Below, piece after piece: positions 16,004-24,280 of a stretch of DNA of 64,000 bases. A program made the translations under genes and the position numbers. The notes beneath the pieces are model-generated. The model made no database searches, was not told the DNA's origin, and was given only the letters and a program-made list of their open reading frames with translations. The first letter of the stretch is position 1; every line of letters starts with the position of its first letter. The DNA comes from Pistricoccus aurantiacus (GTDB taxonomy: Bacteria > Pseudomonadota > Gammaproteobacteria > Pseudomonadales > Halomonadaceae), in NCBI RefSeq assembly GCF_042682565.1, contig NZ_JBHUIC010000008.1. The stretch is one strand, 5' to 3'.

Positions 16004-17029
16004 ATGGTTTCATCGTCATCCATTGCCATCATTGGCGCCGGCATTTCCGGCCTGGCCTGTGCCAACGTCTTGAAGAAACGCGGTATAGCCTGCGAGATTT
16101 TCGAGAAAAGCCGCGGCCCCGGCGGGCGCCTGGCTAGCCGGCGCCTGGGGGAAGGCACCGTCGATCTGGGCGCTCAGTACTTTACCGCCCACGATGAGCG
16201 CTTTTGCCACGAAGTAACTGCATGGCGAAGCGCCGGCGTCGTGAAGGCCTGGCCTGGCCGACTGGGTATCTGTCAGGGCGAGACGATTCACTATCCAGAG
16301 GCGCCACCTTTACGCTACTGCGGCGCACCGCGCATGAGCGCGCTGACTCGCCATCTGGCCCAGGACATGAATGTTCGGGTTGGCTGTCGTATCGAGTCGC
16401 TGGAACGCCAGGTCAATGGTTGGTGGCTGATCGACGACAAACGACAGCGTCAAGGTCCTTTTTCCGCGGTTGTGATCAGTGTGCCCACGCCTCAGGCGGT
16501 TCCGCTTGTCGCGCCCCACGACCCGGCGCTGGTCATGGCCAGCGAGGCCGTTGTCCAGCATCCTACCTGGACCGCCTATGCGGTCTTCGACAAGCCGCTG
16601 GACGATAGCCTTGTGGCCGGGGGCGACTGGCAGGGGCTCTTTGTCGATGTAGGCCCGCTTGACCTGGTAGCGCGCAACAGTACCAAGTCCGGTCGAGAGC
16701 CTCGGGAAAGTTTGACGCTGCTGGCCACTCATGCCTGGACCCAGGTCTGTCTGGAAGAGAAACCTTCCCGGATAGCGGATTGGCTCTATCAAGCCTTCAC
16801 AGCAAGATTTACCACTCGGGCGCTGCCGGTGCCTCTTGCCCTGGGCGCCCACCGCTGGCGTTACGCCAAGCCGTCGGTGTCCACCTCGAAGTCATTCGGA
16901 AAGGACGCCGCTCAAGATTTCCATCTGAACGATACCGGGCTTGGCCTGTGCGGCGACGCCTGGCGCGGCGCTCGGGTGGAAGACGCCTGGCTTTCCGGCC
17001 ATCAGCTGGGTTTGGCATTGGCCTCTTAA
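16004..17029 (+). CDS. renalase-like NAD(P)/FAD-dependent oxidoreductase
   Basis: 341 residues. The N-terminal Rossmann motif GAGISGLACANVLKKRG followed by EKSRGPGGRLASRR is typical of FAD amine oxidase/renalase-type flavoproteins. The C-terminal LGLCGDAWRGARVEDAWLSG is the FAD-contacting end motif. Bacterial renalases oxidise mis-reduced dihydropyridine isomers of NAD(P)H. ATG 16004 has a weak AAGG. The chelatase gene follows after 18 bases, suggesting one transcript. Its divergent promoter shares an element with the LitR-like gene. Confidence 0.8.
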   Translation: MVSSSSIAIIGAGISGLACANVLKKRGIACEIFEKSRGPGGRLASRRLGEGTVDLGAQYFTAHDERFCHEVTAWRSAGVVKAWPGRLGICQGETIHYPEAPPLRYCGAPRMSALTRHLAQDMNVRVGCRIESLERQVNGWWLIDDKRQRQGPFSAVVISVPTPQAVPLVAPHDPALVMASEAVVQHPTWTAYAVFDKPLDDSLVAGGDWQGLFVDVGPLDLVARNSTKSGREPRESLTLLATHAWTQVCLEEKPSRIADWLYQAFTARFTTRALPVPLALGAHRWRYAKPSVSTSKSFGKDAAQDFHLNDTGLGLCGDAWRGARVEDAWLSGHQLGLALAS

Positions 17030-17047
17030 CCCTGAAGGAGTTCAAGT

Positions 17048-17437
17048 ATGTCTCATGCGCTGATCCTGCTCGCTCACGGTTCCCGCGATCCGCGTTGGCG
17101 AGCGCCCTTCGAGGAGTTGACCGCAACCCTTGCGGCCCGCAGCGCCACGCCGCTGCGACTGGCGTTCATGGAGTTGAGCGAGCCCTCACTGGAATCCACC
17201 GCAGCGGAACTCGAAAATGCCGGGGTGACCCAGGCGGATGTACTGCCTTTGTTCTTCGCCGCGGGTCGTCATTTGAGAGAAGATGTTCCTGGCCAGCTCG
17301 AGGCGCTACGTCAAGCTAACCCCGGCATTCGTCTCGATCTACTGGCCCCGGTGGGCGACCATCCCGCCTTCGTGGATGCCTTGGCGAGCATCATCGAAGC
17401 CCAGGCGGCGACAAATAAGGGCGAAAATGCCCCTTGA
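17048..17437 (+). CDS. short CbiX/SirB-type sirohydrochlorin chelatase
   Basis: 129 residues, the size of the single-domain CbiX(S) chelatases. It has LAHGSRDPRW at the N-terminus and PLFFAAGRHLREDVP later; the two His residues of these motifs bind the metal at the active site. These enzymes insert Co or Fe into sirohydrochlorin for cobalamin or siroheme. ATG 17048 follows AAGGAG. It lies directly after the flavoprotein gene. In a module with a LitR-type regulator, a tetrapyrrole chelatase is suggestive, though a link to B12 is not shown. Confidence 0.8.
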   Translation: MSHALILLAHGSRDPRWRAPFEELTATLAARSATPLRLAFMELSEPSLESTAAELENAGVTQADVLPLFFAAGRHLREDVPGQLEALRQANPGIRLDLLAPVGDHPAFVDALASIIEAQAATNKGENAP

Positions 17438-17462
17438 TCGACAAATCGATACCCGGAGTTAT

Positions 17463-17491
17463 TTATACAACCGGTTTGCCTTGTATAATAT
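17463..17491 (+). promoter_or_regulatory. promoter with candidate LitR-type operator before the MerR gene
   Basis: TTATACAA (17463-17470) and TTGTATAA (17481-17488) are perfect inverted half sites 10 bases apart. The right half contains a TATAAT -10. The 12-mer CTTGTATAATAT (17480-17491) is identical to the minus-strand element before the epimerase gene. The start codon lies about 110 bases downstream. Autoregulation is inferred. Confidence 0.55.
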
Positions 17492-17600
17492 TTTGCACCA
17501 TCCTTTGTAACGGTGATCGAGGGTATCCCCCTGACGGTTAATCGGCTTAACCAAGGTATCCCCGATATGAGCATCAAGTACTTATACGAGGCAGGCTAAC

Positions 17601-18515
17601 GTGAGCACCCAGGCGATCCATCCCGGCGATGCAGCGCTTTACCCCATTCGTGAAGTTTCACGGCTGACCGGGGTGAATTCGGTAACGCTGCGCGCTTGGG
17701 AGCGTCGTTACGGGTTGATCCGCCCCCAGCGAACGCCCAAGGGGCATCGCCTTTACGCCCAGGACGATATCGAACGCATCGAGCAGATTCTGCAGTGGCT
17801 GGGCCGCGGCGTCCCGGTCAGCCAGGTGCGCGAACTGCTCGAACAGCCTAAACCCGAAGCGCCCTCCACTCCCATCAGCAACGACTGGAGCGTGCAGAGA
17901 CAGCAATGGATCACCGCCATCGAAGCGCTGGATCTTCAGCGTCTGGACGAGCTCTACAACCAGAGCATGGCGCTTTACCCTCTGCCGGTGTGCATGAACG
18001 AACTGTTCAAGCCGATCGTGGAAACCTTCGAGGAATGCTGGCGAGACCAGATCGGCGCGGCACTTCAGCGTCATAGCTTGGAATCTTTCCTGCGCACCCG
18101 GGTAGGCATCCGGCTCTATCACGGCAATTTGCTCAATAAAGGGCCACACCTGATCATCAGTCGTCTGCCGGGGTCTCATGGCATGCTGTGGGAGTTATTG
18201 ATCGCCTTGGCCGCGGTGCACGAAGGCTTTCGCGTGCGCCTGTTCGATGCCTCCCTGCCCCTGAGCGACATGCCGTTGGCGGTGCAGCGGCTCAAGGCCT
18301 CGGCGCTGCTCCTCTGCAGCAGTCAGGCGGAACGCAGCGACCTTATCCGTCGACAGCTGCCCCGTCTGGCGGAGCAGCTCGACGTTCCCCTGGTGCTGTG
18401 CGGGCCGGTAGCGCGCATTCGCCAGGCCGATCTGGCGGACGGCCCGGTGGAAGTACTGGGAGACGATCCGATGCAGGCGCTACAGCGACTGACTTCCCTA
18501 TTAAAAAATCAGTAG
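17601..18515 (+). CDS. litR: MerR-family regulator, LitR/PplR-like with degenerate B12 domain
   Basis: 304 residues from a GTG start at 17601, with AGG upstream. Residues 14-80 are a MerR winged helix (REVSRLTGVNSVTLRAWERR, then GHRLYAQDDIERI). The rest resembles the helical cap and Rossmann cobalamin-binding domain of CarH/LitR photoreceptors. The cap motif W-x9-E-H is altered to W147-x9-Arg157-His158. The axial-His motif is degraded to GSH193GML. This fits the class II LitR type, which does not sense light through B12 itself. The photolyase gene follows directly. It is probably a dark repressor of the surrounding genes. Confidence 0.8.
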   Translation: MSTQAIHPGDAALYPIREVSRLTGVNSVTLRAWERRYGLIRPQRTPKGHRLYAQDDIERIEQILQWLGRGVPVSQVRELLEQPKPEAPSTPISNDWSVQRQQWITAIEALDLQRLDELYNQSMALYPLPVCMNELFKPIVETFEECWRDQIGAALQRHSLESFLRTRVGIRLYHGNLLNKGPHLIISRLPGSHGMLWELLIALAAVHEGFRVRLFDASLPLSDMPLAVQRLKASALLLCSSQAERSDLIRRQLPRLAEQLDVPLVLCGPVARIRQADLADGPVEVLGDDPMQALQRLTSLLKNQ

Positions 18516-18574
18516 AAGGATCACGACCAAGATTCCTCAAGGAAATTCTCTTCTCGCGTTAGCAAGGAACGCCG

Positions 18575-20017
18575 ATGACTCGAAAAGACAACGTGTCCGA
18601 GCGCGCCATACAACTGGTATGGTTTCGAAGCGATCTACGTACCCTGGACAATACCGCCTTGAGCGAGGCCGCCGCGCGTGGACCGGTGATCGGTATCTTC
18701 CTGCGTTGTCTTTCTCAATGGCGGGATCACGGCCACGGGGCCAACAAGCTGGACTTTCTGCAGCGTGGCGTGTATGTCCTGCGCGATGAGCTCGAAGGCT
18801 ATCGCATCCCCCTGCTGCACCGGGACATCGACCGTTTCGAGGCGGCGCCAGAGGCTCTTCTCGAGATCGCCGAGCAGACCAGCGCCGAAGGGCTGCACTT
18901 CAACCAGGAATATCCGCTGAACGAGCGCCGCCGAGACAAGGCAGTGGCCAAGAAGCTTCGGGAGGCGGGTTTTCAGGTTCACGCTCACCGCGACGCGGTG
19001 GCGTTCGCGCCTGGCGAGCTGCTGACCAAGGACGATGACTACTATAAGGTCTTCACGCCGTTTTCCAAGGCCTGGCATCGCCGACTCGACAGCGATCGTC
19101 TGGCGCTCAAGGGCGAACCCGTCGCCCAGCCGGCAACCGGCGTCGATTCGGATCCGATTCCCGCGCTACCGGAGCTGGAGGATGCGCCGGTGGACGGCCG
19201 CCTATGGCCTGCGGGCCAGAACGCCGCCGCGGATCGACTGCAGCGGTTCCTGCGCCACCGGGCCCACCACTACAATAAACAGCGGGACTTTCCCGAATGC
19301 CGAGGCACCAGCGAACTGTCCCCCTATCTGGCGCTGGGCATGATTTCCTGGCGCCAGTGCCTGCAGGCGGTAATGAGTGAAAACGACGGTCACCTGGCGG
19401 ATGGCGATCAGGGGCTGACCGCCTGGGTCGTTGAGCTGATCTGGCGAGAATTCTATCAACATATCGCCGTCGGTTTTCCTCGGGTATGCCGTTATCGCCC
19501 CTTCCAGGAAGACACCGAAGCGCTGAAGTGGCGCGGCGACGATCAAGGCTTCGCCGCCTGGTGCGAGGGCCGCACCGGCTATCCCATCGTCGATGCGGGC
19601 ATGCGCCAACTGGTCAGCCAGGGCTGGATGCACAACCGCCTGCGCATGGTCACCGCCATGTTTCTGTCCAAGCATCTGCTGATCGACTGGCGGCGCGGGG
19701 AAGCGTTCTTCCTGCGCCATCTGGTGGACGGCGAATTCTGCTCCAACAACGGCGGCTGGCAGTGGGCGGCATCCACCGGCACCGACGCCGCGCCCTATTT
19801 TCGTCTTTTCAATCCCACCACTCAGGCGCAGCGCTTCGACCCTCAGGGCGAGTTCATCGCCGAGCAGCTTCCGGCGCTGGCGGAGCTGTCGGCCAAGCAG
19901 CGCCACGCCCCACCGAAGGATGTCTTGGAGAATCTCGACTACCCGCCTCCCATCGTCGATCACAAGGCGGCTCGACAGCGCGCCCTTGACGCCTTCAAGC
20001 AGTTGAAAAACCCGTAA
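18575..20017 (+). CDS. phrB: deoxyribodipyrimidine photolyase (class I CPD)
   Basis: 480 residues. The N-terminal antenna domain begins IQLVWFRSDLRTLDNTAL. The C-terminal FAD domain has the signature NNGGWQWAASTGTDAAPYF and the preceding GMRQLVSQGWMHNRLRMVTA helix. These are diagnostic for the PhrB enzymes that split cyclobutane pyrimidine dimers using blue light. ATG 18575 with AAGGAA. It lies 59 bases after the LitR-like gene and is probably transcribed from the same light-controlled promoter. Confidence 0.95.
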   Translation: MTRKDNVSERAIQLVWFRSDLRTLDNTALSEAAARGPVIGIFLRCLSQWRDHGHGANKLDFLQRGVYVLRDELEGYRIPLLHRDIDRFEAAPEALLEIAEQTSAEGLHFNQEYPLNERRRDKAVAKKLREAGFQVHAHRDAVAFAPGELLTKDDDYYKVFTPFSKAWHRRLDSDRLALKGEPVAQPATGVDSDPIPALPELEDAPVDGRLWPAGQNAAADRLQRFLRHRAHHYNKQRDFPECRGTSELSPYLALGMISWRQCLQAVMSENDGHLADGDQGLTAWVVELIWREFYQHIAVGFPRVCRYRPFQEDTEALKWRGDDQGFAAWCEGRTGYPIVDAGMRQLVSQGWMHNRLRMVTAMFLSKHLLIDWRRGEAFFLRHLVDGEFCSNNGGWQWAASTGTDAAPYFRLFNPTTQAQRFDPQGEFIAEQLPALAELSAKQRHAPPKDVLENLDYPPPIVDHKAARQRALDAFKQLKNP

Positions 20018-20125
20018 CCCCTAGTCCGGCGTTCGCCCCTGACGTGCAATCATGAAGCACTGCCAGTAGAATGCAGGGAGTCGCGCTTTGCGATTTATCC
20101 TTACCCTGACACTTGGAACGACTCA

Positions 20126-20641
20126 GTGACCAAGCAACATTCCTTCAGCCGCGACGAGCTACTGGCCTGCAGCCAAGGCGAGCTGTTCGGCCCTGGCAAT
20201 GCCCAGCTTCCCGCACCCAACATGCTGATGCTCGACCGCATTACCCGGATCAGCGAAACGGGGGGTGAACACGACAAGGGCGAACTGATCGCCGAGCTGG
20301 ATATCCATCCCGACCTGTGGTTCTTCGGCTGCCATTTTCCCGGCGATCCGGTCATGCCCGGTTGCCTGGGCCTGGATGCCATGTGGCAGCTGGTGGGATT
20401 CTATCTCGGTTGGCTAGGGCATCCCGGACGTGGGCGCGCCCTGGGTTGTGGAGAGGTCAAGTTTTCCGGCCAGATTCTGCCCGATGCTCGCAAGGTCACC
20501 TATCGTATCAATATCAAACGCGTGATTACTCGGCGGTTGATCCTCGGAATTGCCGACGGCACCTTGCTGGTCGACGATCGCGCCATCTATCAGGCCAACG
20601 ATCTGCGCGTCGGCCTGTTCACCTCCACCGCGAATTTCTGA
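20126..20641 (+). CDS. fabA: 3-hydroxydecanoyl-ACP dehydratase/isomerase
   Basis: 171 residues, the same length class as E. coli FabA. Active-site His70 is in FGCHFPGDPVMPGCLG and Asp84 in GLDAMWQL, both at the canonical positions. FabA dehydrates 3-hydroxydecanoyl-ACP and isomerises the trans-2 to the cis-3 double bond, the branch point of anaerobic unsaturated fatty acid synthesis. GTG start at 20126 after GGA. The partner fabB follows 13 bases downstream, forming the usual fabAB operon. Confidence 0.97.
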   Translation: MTKQHSFSRDELLACSQGELFGPGNAQLPAPNMLMLDRITRISETGGEHDKGELIAELDIHPDLWFFGCHFPGDPVMPGCLGLDAMWQLVGFYLGWLGHPGRGRALGCGEVKFSGQILPDARKVTYRINIKRVITRRLILGIADGTLLVDDRAIYQANDLRVGLFTSTANF

Positions 20642-20654
20642 TCAGGAGGCTTCC

Positions 20655-21872
20655 ATGCGACGAGTGGTAGTCACCGGACTCGGCGTTGTGTCCTGCATAG
20701 GTAACGACCAGCGTCAGGTCCTCGAAGCGCTGAAAACCGGACGCTCGGGTATTCGCTTCAAGGAAGAATATGCCCAACGCGGATTTCGTAGCCATGTGGC
20801 CGGCGTGGTCGACATCGATCTCGATGCGCTGATCGATCGCAAGCAACGTCGCTTCATGGGCGACGCCGCTGCCTATGCCTATGTTTCCATGGCCCAGGCC
20901 ATCGAGGATGCAGGGCTGACGCAGGAGCAGGTTTCCAGCGAACGCACCGGCCTGATCGCCGGTTCCGGCGGCGCTTCCAGCGCCAATCAGGTCGAGGCAG
21001 CGGATGTGCTGCGTGAAAAGGGGCTGCGTCGCGTCGGCCCCTATCGCGTCACCCGCACCATGGGCAGCACGGTCTCCGCCTGTCTGGCCACGCCGTTCAA
21101 GATCAAGGGAGTCAACTACTCGATCTCCTCCGCCTGTGCCACCTCGGTGCACTGCATCGGCAATGCTCTGGAGCAGATCCAGATGGGCAAGCAGGACGTA
21201 GTCTTCGCCGGCGGCGGCGAGGAAGAGCATTGGACGCTTTCCTGCCTGTTCGACGCCATGGGTGCTCTTTCTACCGGCTACAACGATACCCCGGAGAAGG
21301 CCTCTCGCCCTTATGACAAGGCCAGGGACGGTTTCGTGATCGCCGGCGGCGGCGGCATGCTGGTGCTCGAGGAGCTGGAGCACGCCAAGGCCCGCGGCGC
21401 GAGGATCTACGCGGAGATCGTCGGCTACGGCGCCACCTCGGACGGCTACGACATGGTCGCTCCCTCCGGCGAAGGCGCCATACGCTGCATGCGTCAGGCC
21501 ATGGCGAATGTCGAGGGCAATATCGACTACATCAACACCCACGGTACTTCGACGCCGGTGGGGGACATGTCGGAGTTGCGGGCGATTCGCGAAGTCTTCG
21601 GCGATCAATCGCCGGCCATGAGCTCCACCAAGTCGTTGACCGGCCACTCCCTAGGCGCTACCGGCGTTCAGGAAGCCATCTATTCGCTGCTGATGATGGA
21701 AAACGATTTCATCGCCGCTTCGGCGAATATCGATGAACTTGACGAGCAGGCCCAAGGATTCGATATCGTTCAGGAGCGCCGCGATGGCGTCAAGCTCGAG
21801 CGAATCCTGTCCAACAGCTTCGGTTTCGGCGGTACCAATGCCTGCCTGGTGCTGGAGAAGCCTCGCGACTGA
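20655..21872 (+). CDS. fabB: beta-ketoacyl-ACP synthase I
   Basis: 405 residues from ATG 20655, with AGGAGG; the longer open frame to 20550 overlaps fabA and is rejected. The Cys-His-His triad is visible: Cys161 in SSACATSV, His in NTHGTSTPVGD, and His in LTGHSLGATG after a conserved Lys. It elongates cis-3-decenoyl-ACP produced by FabA. A strong hairpin follows, consistent with the end of the operon. Confidence 0.97.
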   Translation: MRRVVVTGLGVVSCIGNDQRQVLEALKTGRSGIRFKEEYAQRGFRSHVAGVVDIDLDALIDRKQRRFMGDAAAYAYVSMAQAIEDAGLTQEQVSSERTGLIAGSGGASSANQVEAADVLREKGLRRVGPYRVTRTMGSTVSACLATPFKIKGVNYSISSACATSVHCIGNALEQIQMGKQDVVFAGGGEEEHWTLSCLFDAMGALSTGYNDTPEKASRPYDKARDGFVIAGGGGMLVLEELEHAKARGARIYAEIVGYGATSDGYDMVAPSGEGAIRCMRQAMANVEGNIDYINTHGTSTPVGDMSELRAIREVFGDQSPAMSSTKSLTGHSLGATGVQEAIYSLLMMENDFIAASANIDELDEQAQGFDIVQERRDGVKLERILSNSFGFGGTNACLVLEKPRD

Positions 21873-21897
21873 ATCGCTCTCTTGATGCCCTCACTTC

Positions 21898-21919
21898 AAC
21901 GGCGCCGAACGGCGCCGTT
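21898..21919. terminator. bidirectional hairpin between fabB and the acyltransferase gene
   Basis: Perfect 9-bp arms AACGGCGCC/GGCGCCGTT with loop GAAC, between two convergent genes. The T-rich tail is short (TTATTCTATCC on the plus side), so termination may be moderate. Confidence 0.7.
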
Positions 21920-21922
21920 ATT

Positions 21923-22699
21923 CTATCCTTGGTGTCTTGGGTTTTCTGCGGTGTTTTTCTCGGTGGATGGTAGCGAGACGGGCCTTGGCACCTTGGAAAT
22001 TTCCACCAGCCGCGCTTCGATCCAGTTCTCCACTTCTATCAGCACGTCTTCCGGCGTTCGCCCTTGGGTGGCGATGGGTTCACCGACGATCAACGACAAG
22101 GTGCCGGGATTCTTGACCCAATGGCGACCGGGCCAGCGCTCGCCGGCATTATGCGCCACCGGCAGCACCGGTACCCCCGCTCGACAGGCAATGACCGCAC
22201 CGCTCTTGTTGTAACGTCGCCGCTCGCCAGGGAGAACCCGCGTACCTTCGGGAAAGATCAGCACCGAAAGCCCTTCCTCCAGGCGCGTCTTACCTTGGGT
22301 CAGCACCTGCCTCATTGCTCGAGCAGGCTTGGAACGGTCCAATGCGATGGGGTGGAGCAGGCGCAATGCCCAGCCAAAGATGGGTAGGTTCAGCAATTCC
22401 CGCTTGAGTACCGTGCAGACCGGCGGTTTGAGCAACTGCAGGTAGACGGTTTCCCATTCGCTCTGGTGATTGGCGAGTATGACACAGGGGCCGTCGGGAA
22501 GATGCTGCTTGCCGCGAATGTCGTAACGCACCCCGCAGCACAGCCGAAACCAGACGATGACGAAATGGTTGTAGAGATTGAGCAGGCGATAGCGGGAGCG
22601 CAGCGGCAGCAACGGCGTTACCGGCAGGAAGAGTACGCCGCATACCAGCATGGCCAGAAAATACCCTAGATAGAACAGCAGGCTGCGCAGCGTATTCAT
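21923..22699 (-). CDS. lysophospholipid acyltransferase (PlsC family)
   Basis: 258 residues from ATG 22699; a TTG 11 codons earlier is possible but unlikely. A hydrophobic N-terminal helix anchors it to the inner membrane. Acyltransferase motif I is NHQSEWET, with Glu in place of the usual Asp of HX4D, a form common in one proteobacterial subgroup. Motif III is FPEGTRVLPGERRRYNKSG. It probably transfers acyl chains to lysophosphatidic acid or a related glycerophosphate. The next gene upstream is an RmlD-like protein 39 bases away. Confidence 0.85.
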   Translation of the reverse strand: MNTLRSLLFYLGYFLAMLVCGVLFLPVTPLLPLRSRYRLLNLYNHFVIVWFRLCCGVRYDIRGKQHLPDGPCVILANHQSEWETVYLQLLKPPVCTVLKRELLNLPIFGWALRLLHPIALDRSKPARAMRQVLTQGKTRLEEGLSVLIFPEGTRVLPGERRRYNKSGAVIACRAGVPVLPVAHNAGERWPGRHWVKNPGTLSLIVGEPIATQGRTPEDVLIEVENWIEARLVEISKVPRPVSLPSTEKNTAENPRHQG

Positions 22700-22738
22700 G
22701 ATAAAGGCAGGTTGAGAGTTTTCACGACGCAAGGTATT

Positions 22739-23608
22739 TCATGCGGTCTCCCCGGTTCTGGCCAGGCACCAGGCGTCCAGCATGCGCTCCATCTCGAGCT
22801 GCCAGGGTTTTTGATGCACACCGAAGGTATCGTGCACCCGGCGGCAGTTGAGGGCGCGGCGCAAGGGTTGATCGTGATGGTGGCTGAGTGCCTTGAGCGG
22901 TCCCAGCTCCACCAGCTTGCCCATTCCTTCCAGACGGGTCGCCAACTGAGTCCGCACCATGGAGGCGAAGGTATAGGCGCTGACCGGCTCGGTACCGGCA
23001 AGATGATAGGCACCCCAGGCATCGGCACGACACTGCTGCTGTTGCAACATGCCTATCAGCGCCATGGCCGCCGCATCCGCGGAGGTGGGGCACAGGATGA
23101 CATCCCTTTCCGCGGGCACCTCCCGGCCGGCCATCAGGTCATCGAGCAGTTCGTTCAGCCAGCCGTGAGTGCCTTCCAGGGCGAACAGCGGCCCCAGGCG
23201 CACGATCAGGTAGCGCGAACATTGCTCGCGAATACGATCGCCCACCTTTACCAGACGCTGCAGGCTTTCGTCACGGGGTGAGGGGATCACATCCTCATTG
23301 ATGGGCTCGATCGAGCCGTCCTCGTAAAGCTGATCGGAAACGCACCAGACCATCGGCACCTGGGTCGCCATGCACGCCTCCAGGCACTGATCGACGGCTT
23401 GAGCGTGGGCGATCACCACCGCGGGTTCGGCGTTGGCCGGCTGGGACAAAGGTGGAATGATCACCGCATCCGGGCGCACCGCTGCCAGGTGGTTCGTCTC
23501 CACCGTCAGCGCATCCTCGATCAGCAGTTCCGTATCCGCCCGCCGGCTCGCCTCGCGCATCAGCGCAAGACTCAGACAGTGCCCCGCATCCAGTATCAGC
23601 AGTTTCAC
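22739..23608 (-). CDS. RmlD-like sugar-nucleotide-binding family protein with lost catalytic motif
   Basis: 289 residues resembling dTDP-4-dehydrorhamnose reductases in layout. The pieces SDQLYEDG (RmlD: TDYVFDG), YLIVRLGPLF and a C-terminal GAYHLAGTEPVSAYTFA region are recognisable. The N-terminal cofactor turn is DAGHCLSLAL instead of GxxGxxG. The YxxxK motif reads LVKVG without Tyr. Reductase activity is therefore doubtful. It lies 22 bases downstream of ssb, probably in the same transcript. Function unknown. Confidence 0.55.
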   Translation of the reverse strand: MKLLILDAGHCLSLALMREASRRADTELLIEDALTVETNHLAAVRPDAVIIPPLSQPANAEPAVVIAHAQAVDQCLEACMATQVPMVWCVSDQLYEDGSIEPINEDVIPSPRDESLQRLVKVGDRIREQCSRYLIVRLGPLFALEGTHGWLNELLDDLMAGREVPAERDVILCPTSADAAAMALIGMLQQQQCRADAWGAYHLAGTEPVSAYTFASMVRTQLATRLEGMGKLVELGPLKALSHHHDQPLRRALNCRRVHDTFGVHQKPWQLEMERMLDAWCLARTGETA

Positions 23609-23630
23609 GATGCGTCCTCAACGGCGGTTC

Positions 23631-24176
23631 TCAGAACGGAATCTCATCGTCGAAGTCGTCGAAGCTCCCGGGATTGGGCGCACCGTAATTGTTGTTCTGC
23701 TGGTTGTTACCCTGCTGCGGATTGCCGCCCTGCTGGCCCTGGCCTTGCGATGACTGGGTGGAACGTTGCCCGCCGCCCTGGGGCGCACTGGCATACCCGC
23801 CCTGCTGAGCGCCTTGCGCGTAATCCGCTCCCTGGCCGCCCCGGCTATCGAGCATCTGCATATCGTTGGCGACAATCTCGGTGCTGTAGCGATCCTGGCC
23901 GTCCTGGCCCTGCCATTTACGGGTCTGGATCCGGCCTTCGATATATACCTTGGAACCCTTGCGCAGATACTGCTGTGCGATCTCCGCAAGCTTGTTGAAC
24001 ATCACCACCCGGTGCCATTCGGTGCGTTCCTGGCGCTGGCCGCTCTGCTTGTCGGTCCAGCTATCACTGGTGGCGAGATTAAGATTGGTCACCGCCGAGC
24101 CGGACTGGGTATAGCGAACATCGGGATCCTGACCCAGGTTACCGATGAGAATGACCTTGTTGATACCACGGGCCAT
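23631..24176 (-). CDS. ssb: single-stranded DNA-binding protein
   Basis: 181 residues. The OB fold occupies about 1-110 (MARGINKVILIGNLGQDPDVR, TEWHRVVMFNKLAEIAQQYL, KGSKVYIEGRIQTRKWQ), followed by a Gln/Gly-rich linker. The acidic tip DFDDEIPF docks partner proteins. It protects ssDNA in replication, repair and recombination. ATG 24176 with GAGGAG. Gene order ssb-MFS-uvrA is shared with pseudomonads and other gammaproteobacteria. Confidence 0.97.
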   Translation of the reverse strand: MARGINKVILIGNLGQDPDVRYTQSGSAVTNLNLATSDSWTDKQSGQRQERTEWHRVVMFNKLAEIAQQYLRKGSKVYIEGRIQTRKWQGQDGQDRYSTEIVANDMQMLDSRGGQGADYAQGAQQGGYASAPQGGGQRSTQSSQGQGQQGGNPQQGNNQQNNNYGAPNPGSFDDFDDEIPF

Positions 24177-24280
24177 ATTTGACTCCTCATGAAGGGGTAG
24201 CTAGCGTGGCGTGTCCGCTTCATGCGACCCGGCCGGCCCGGCTACCCGATAAATATTCGTTGTTCAACGCATGGCGCGAA

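Noticed and set aside
22739..24176. A CRISPR, toxin-antitoxin or phage-defence system around ssb
   Set aside because: Neighbouring genes are housekeeping or RmlD-like; no repeat array, nuclease or antitoxin pair was seen here or elsewhere in the window.
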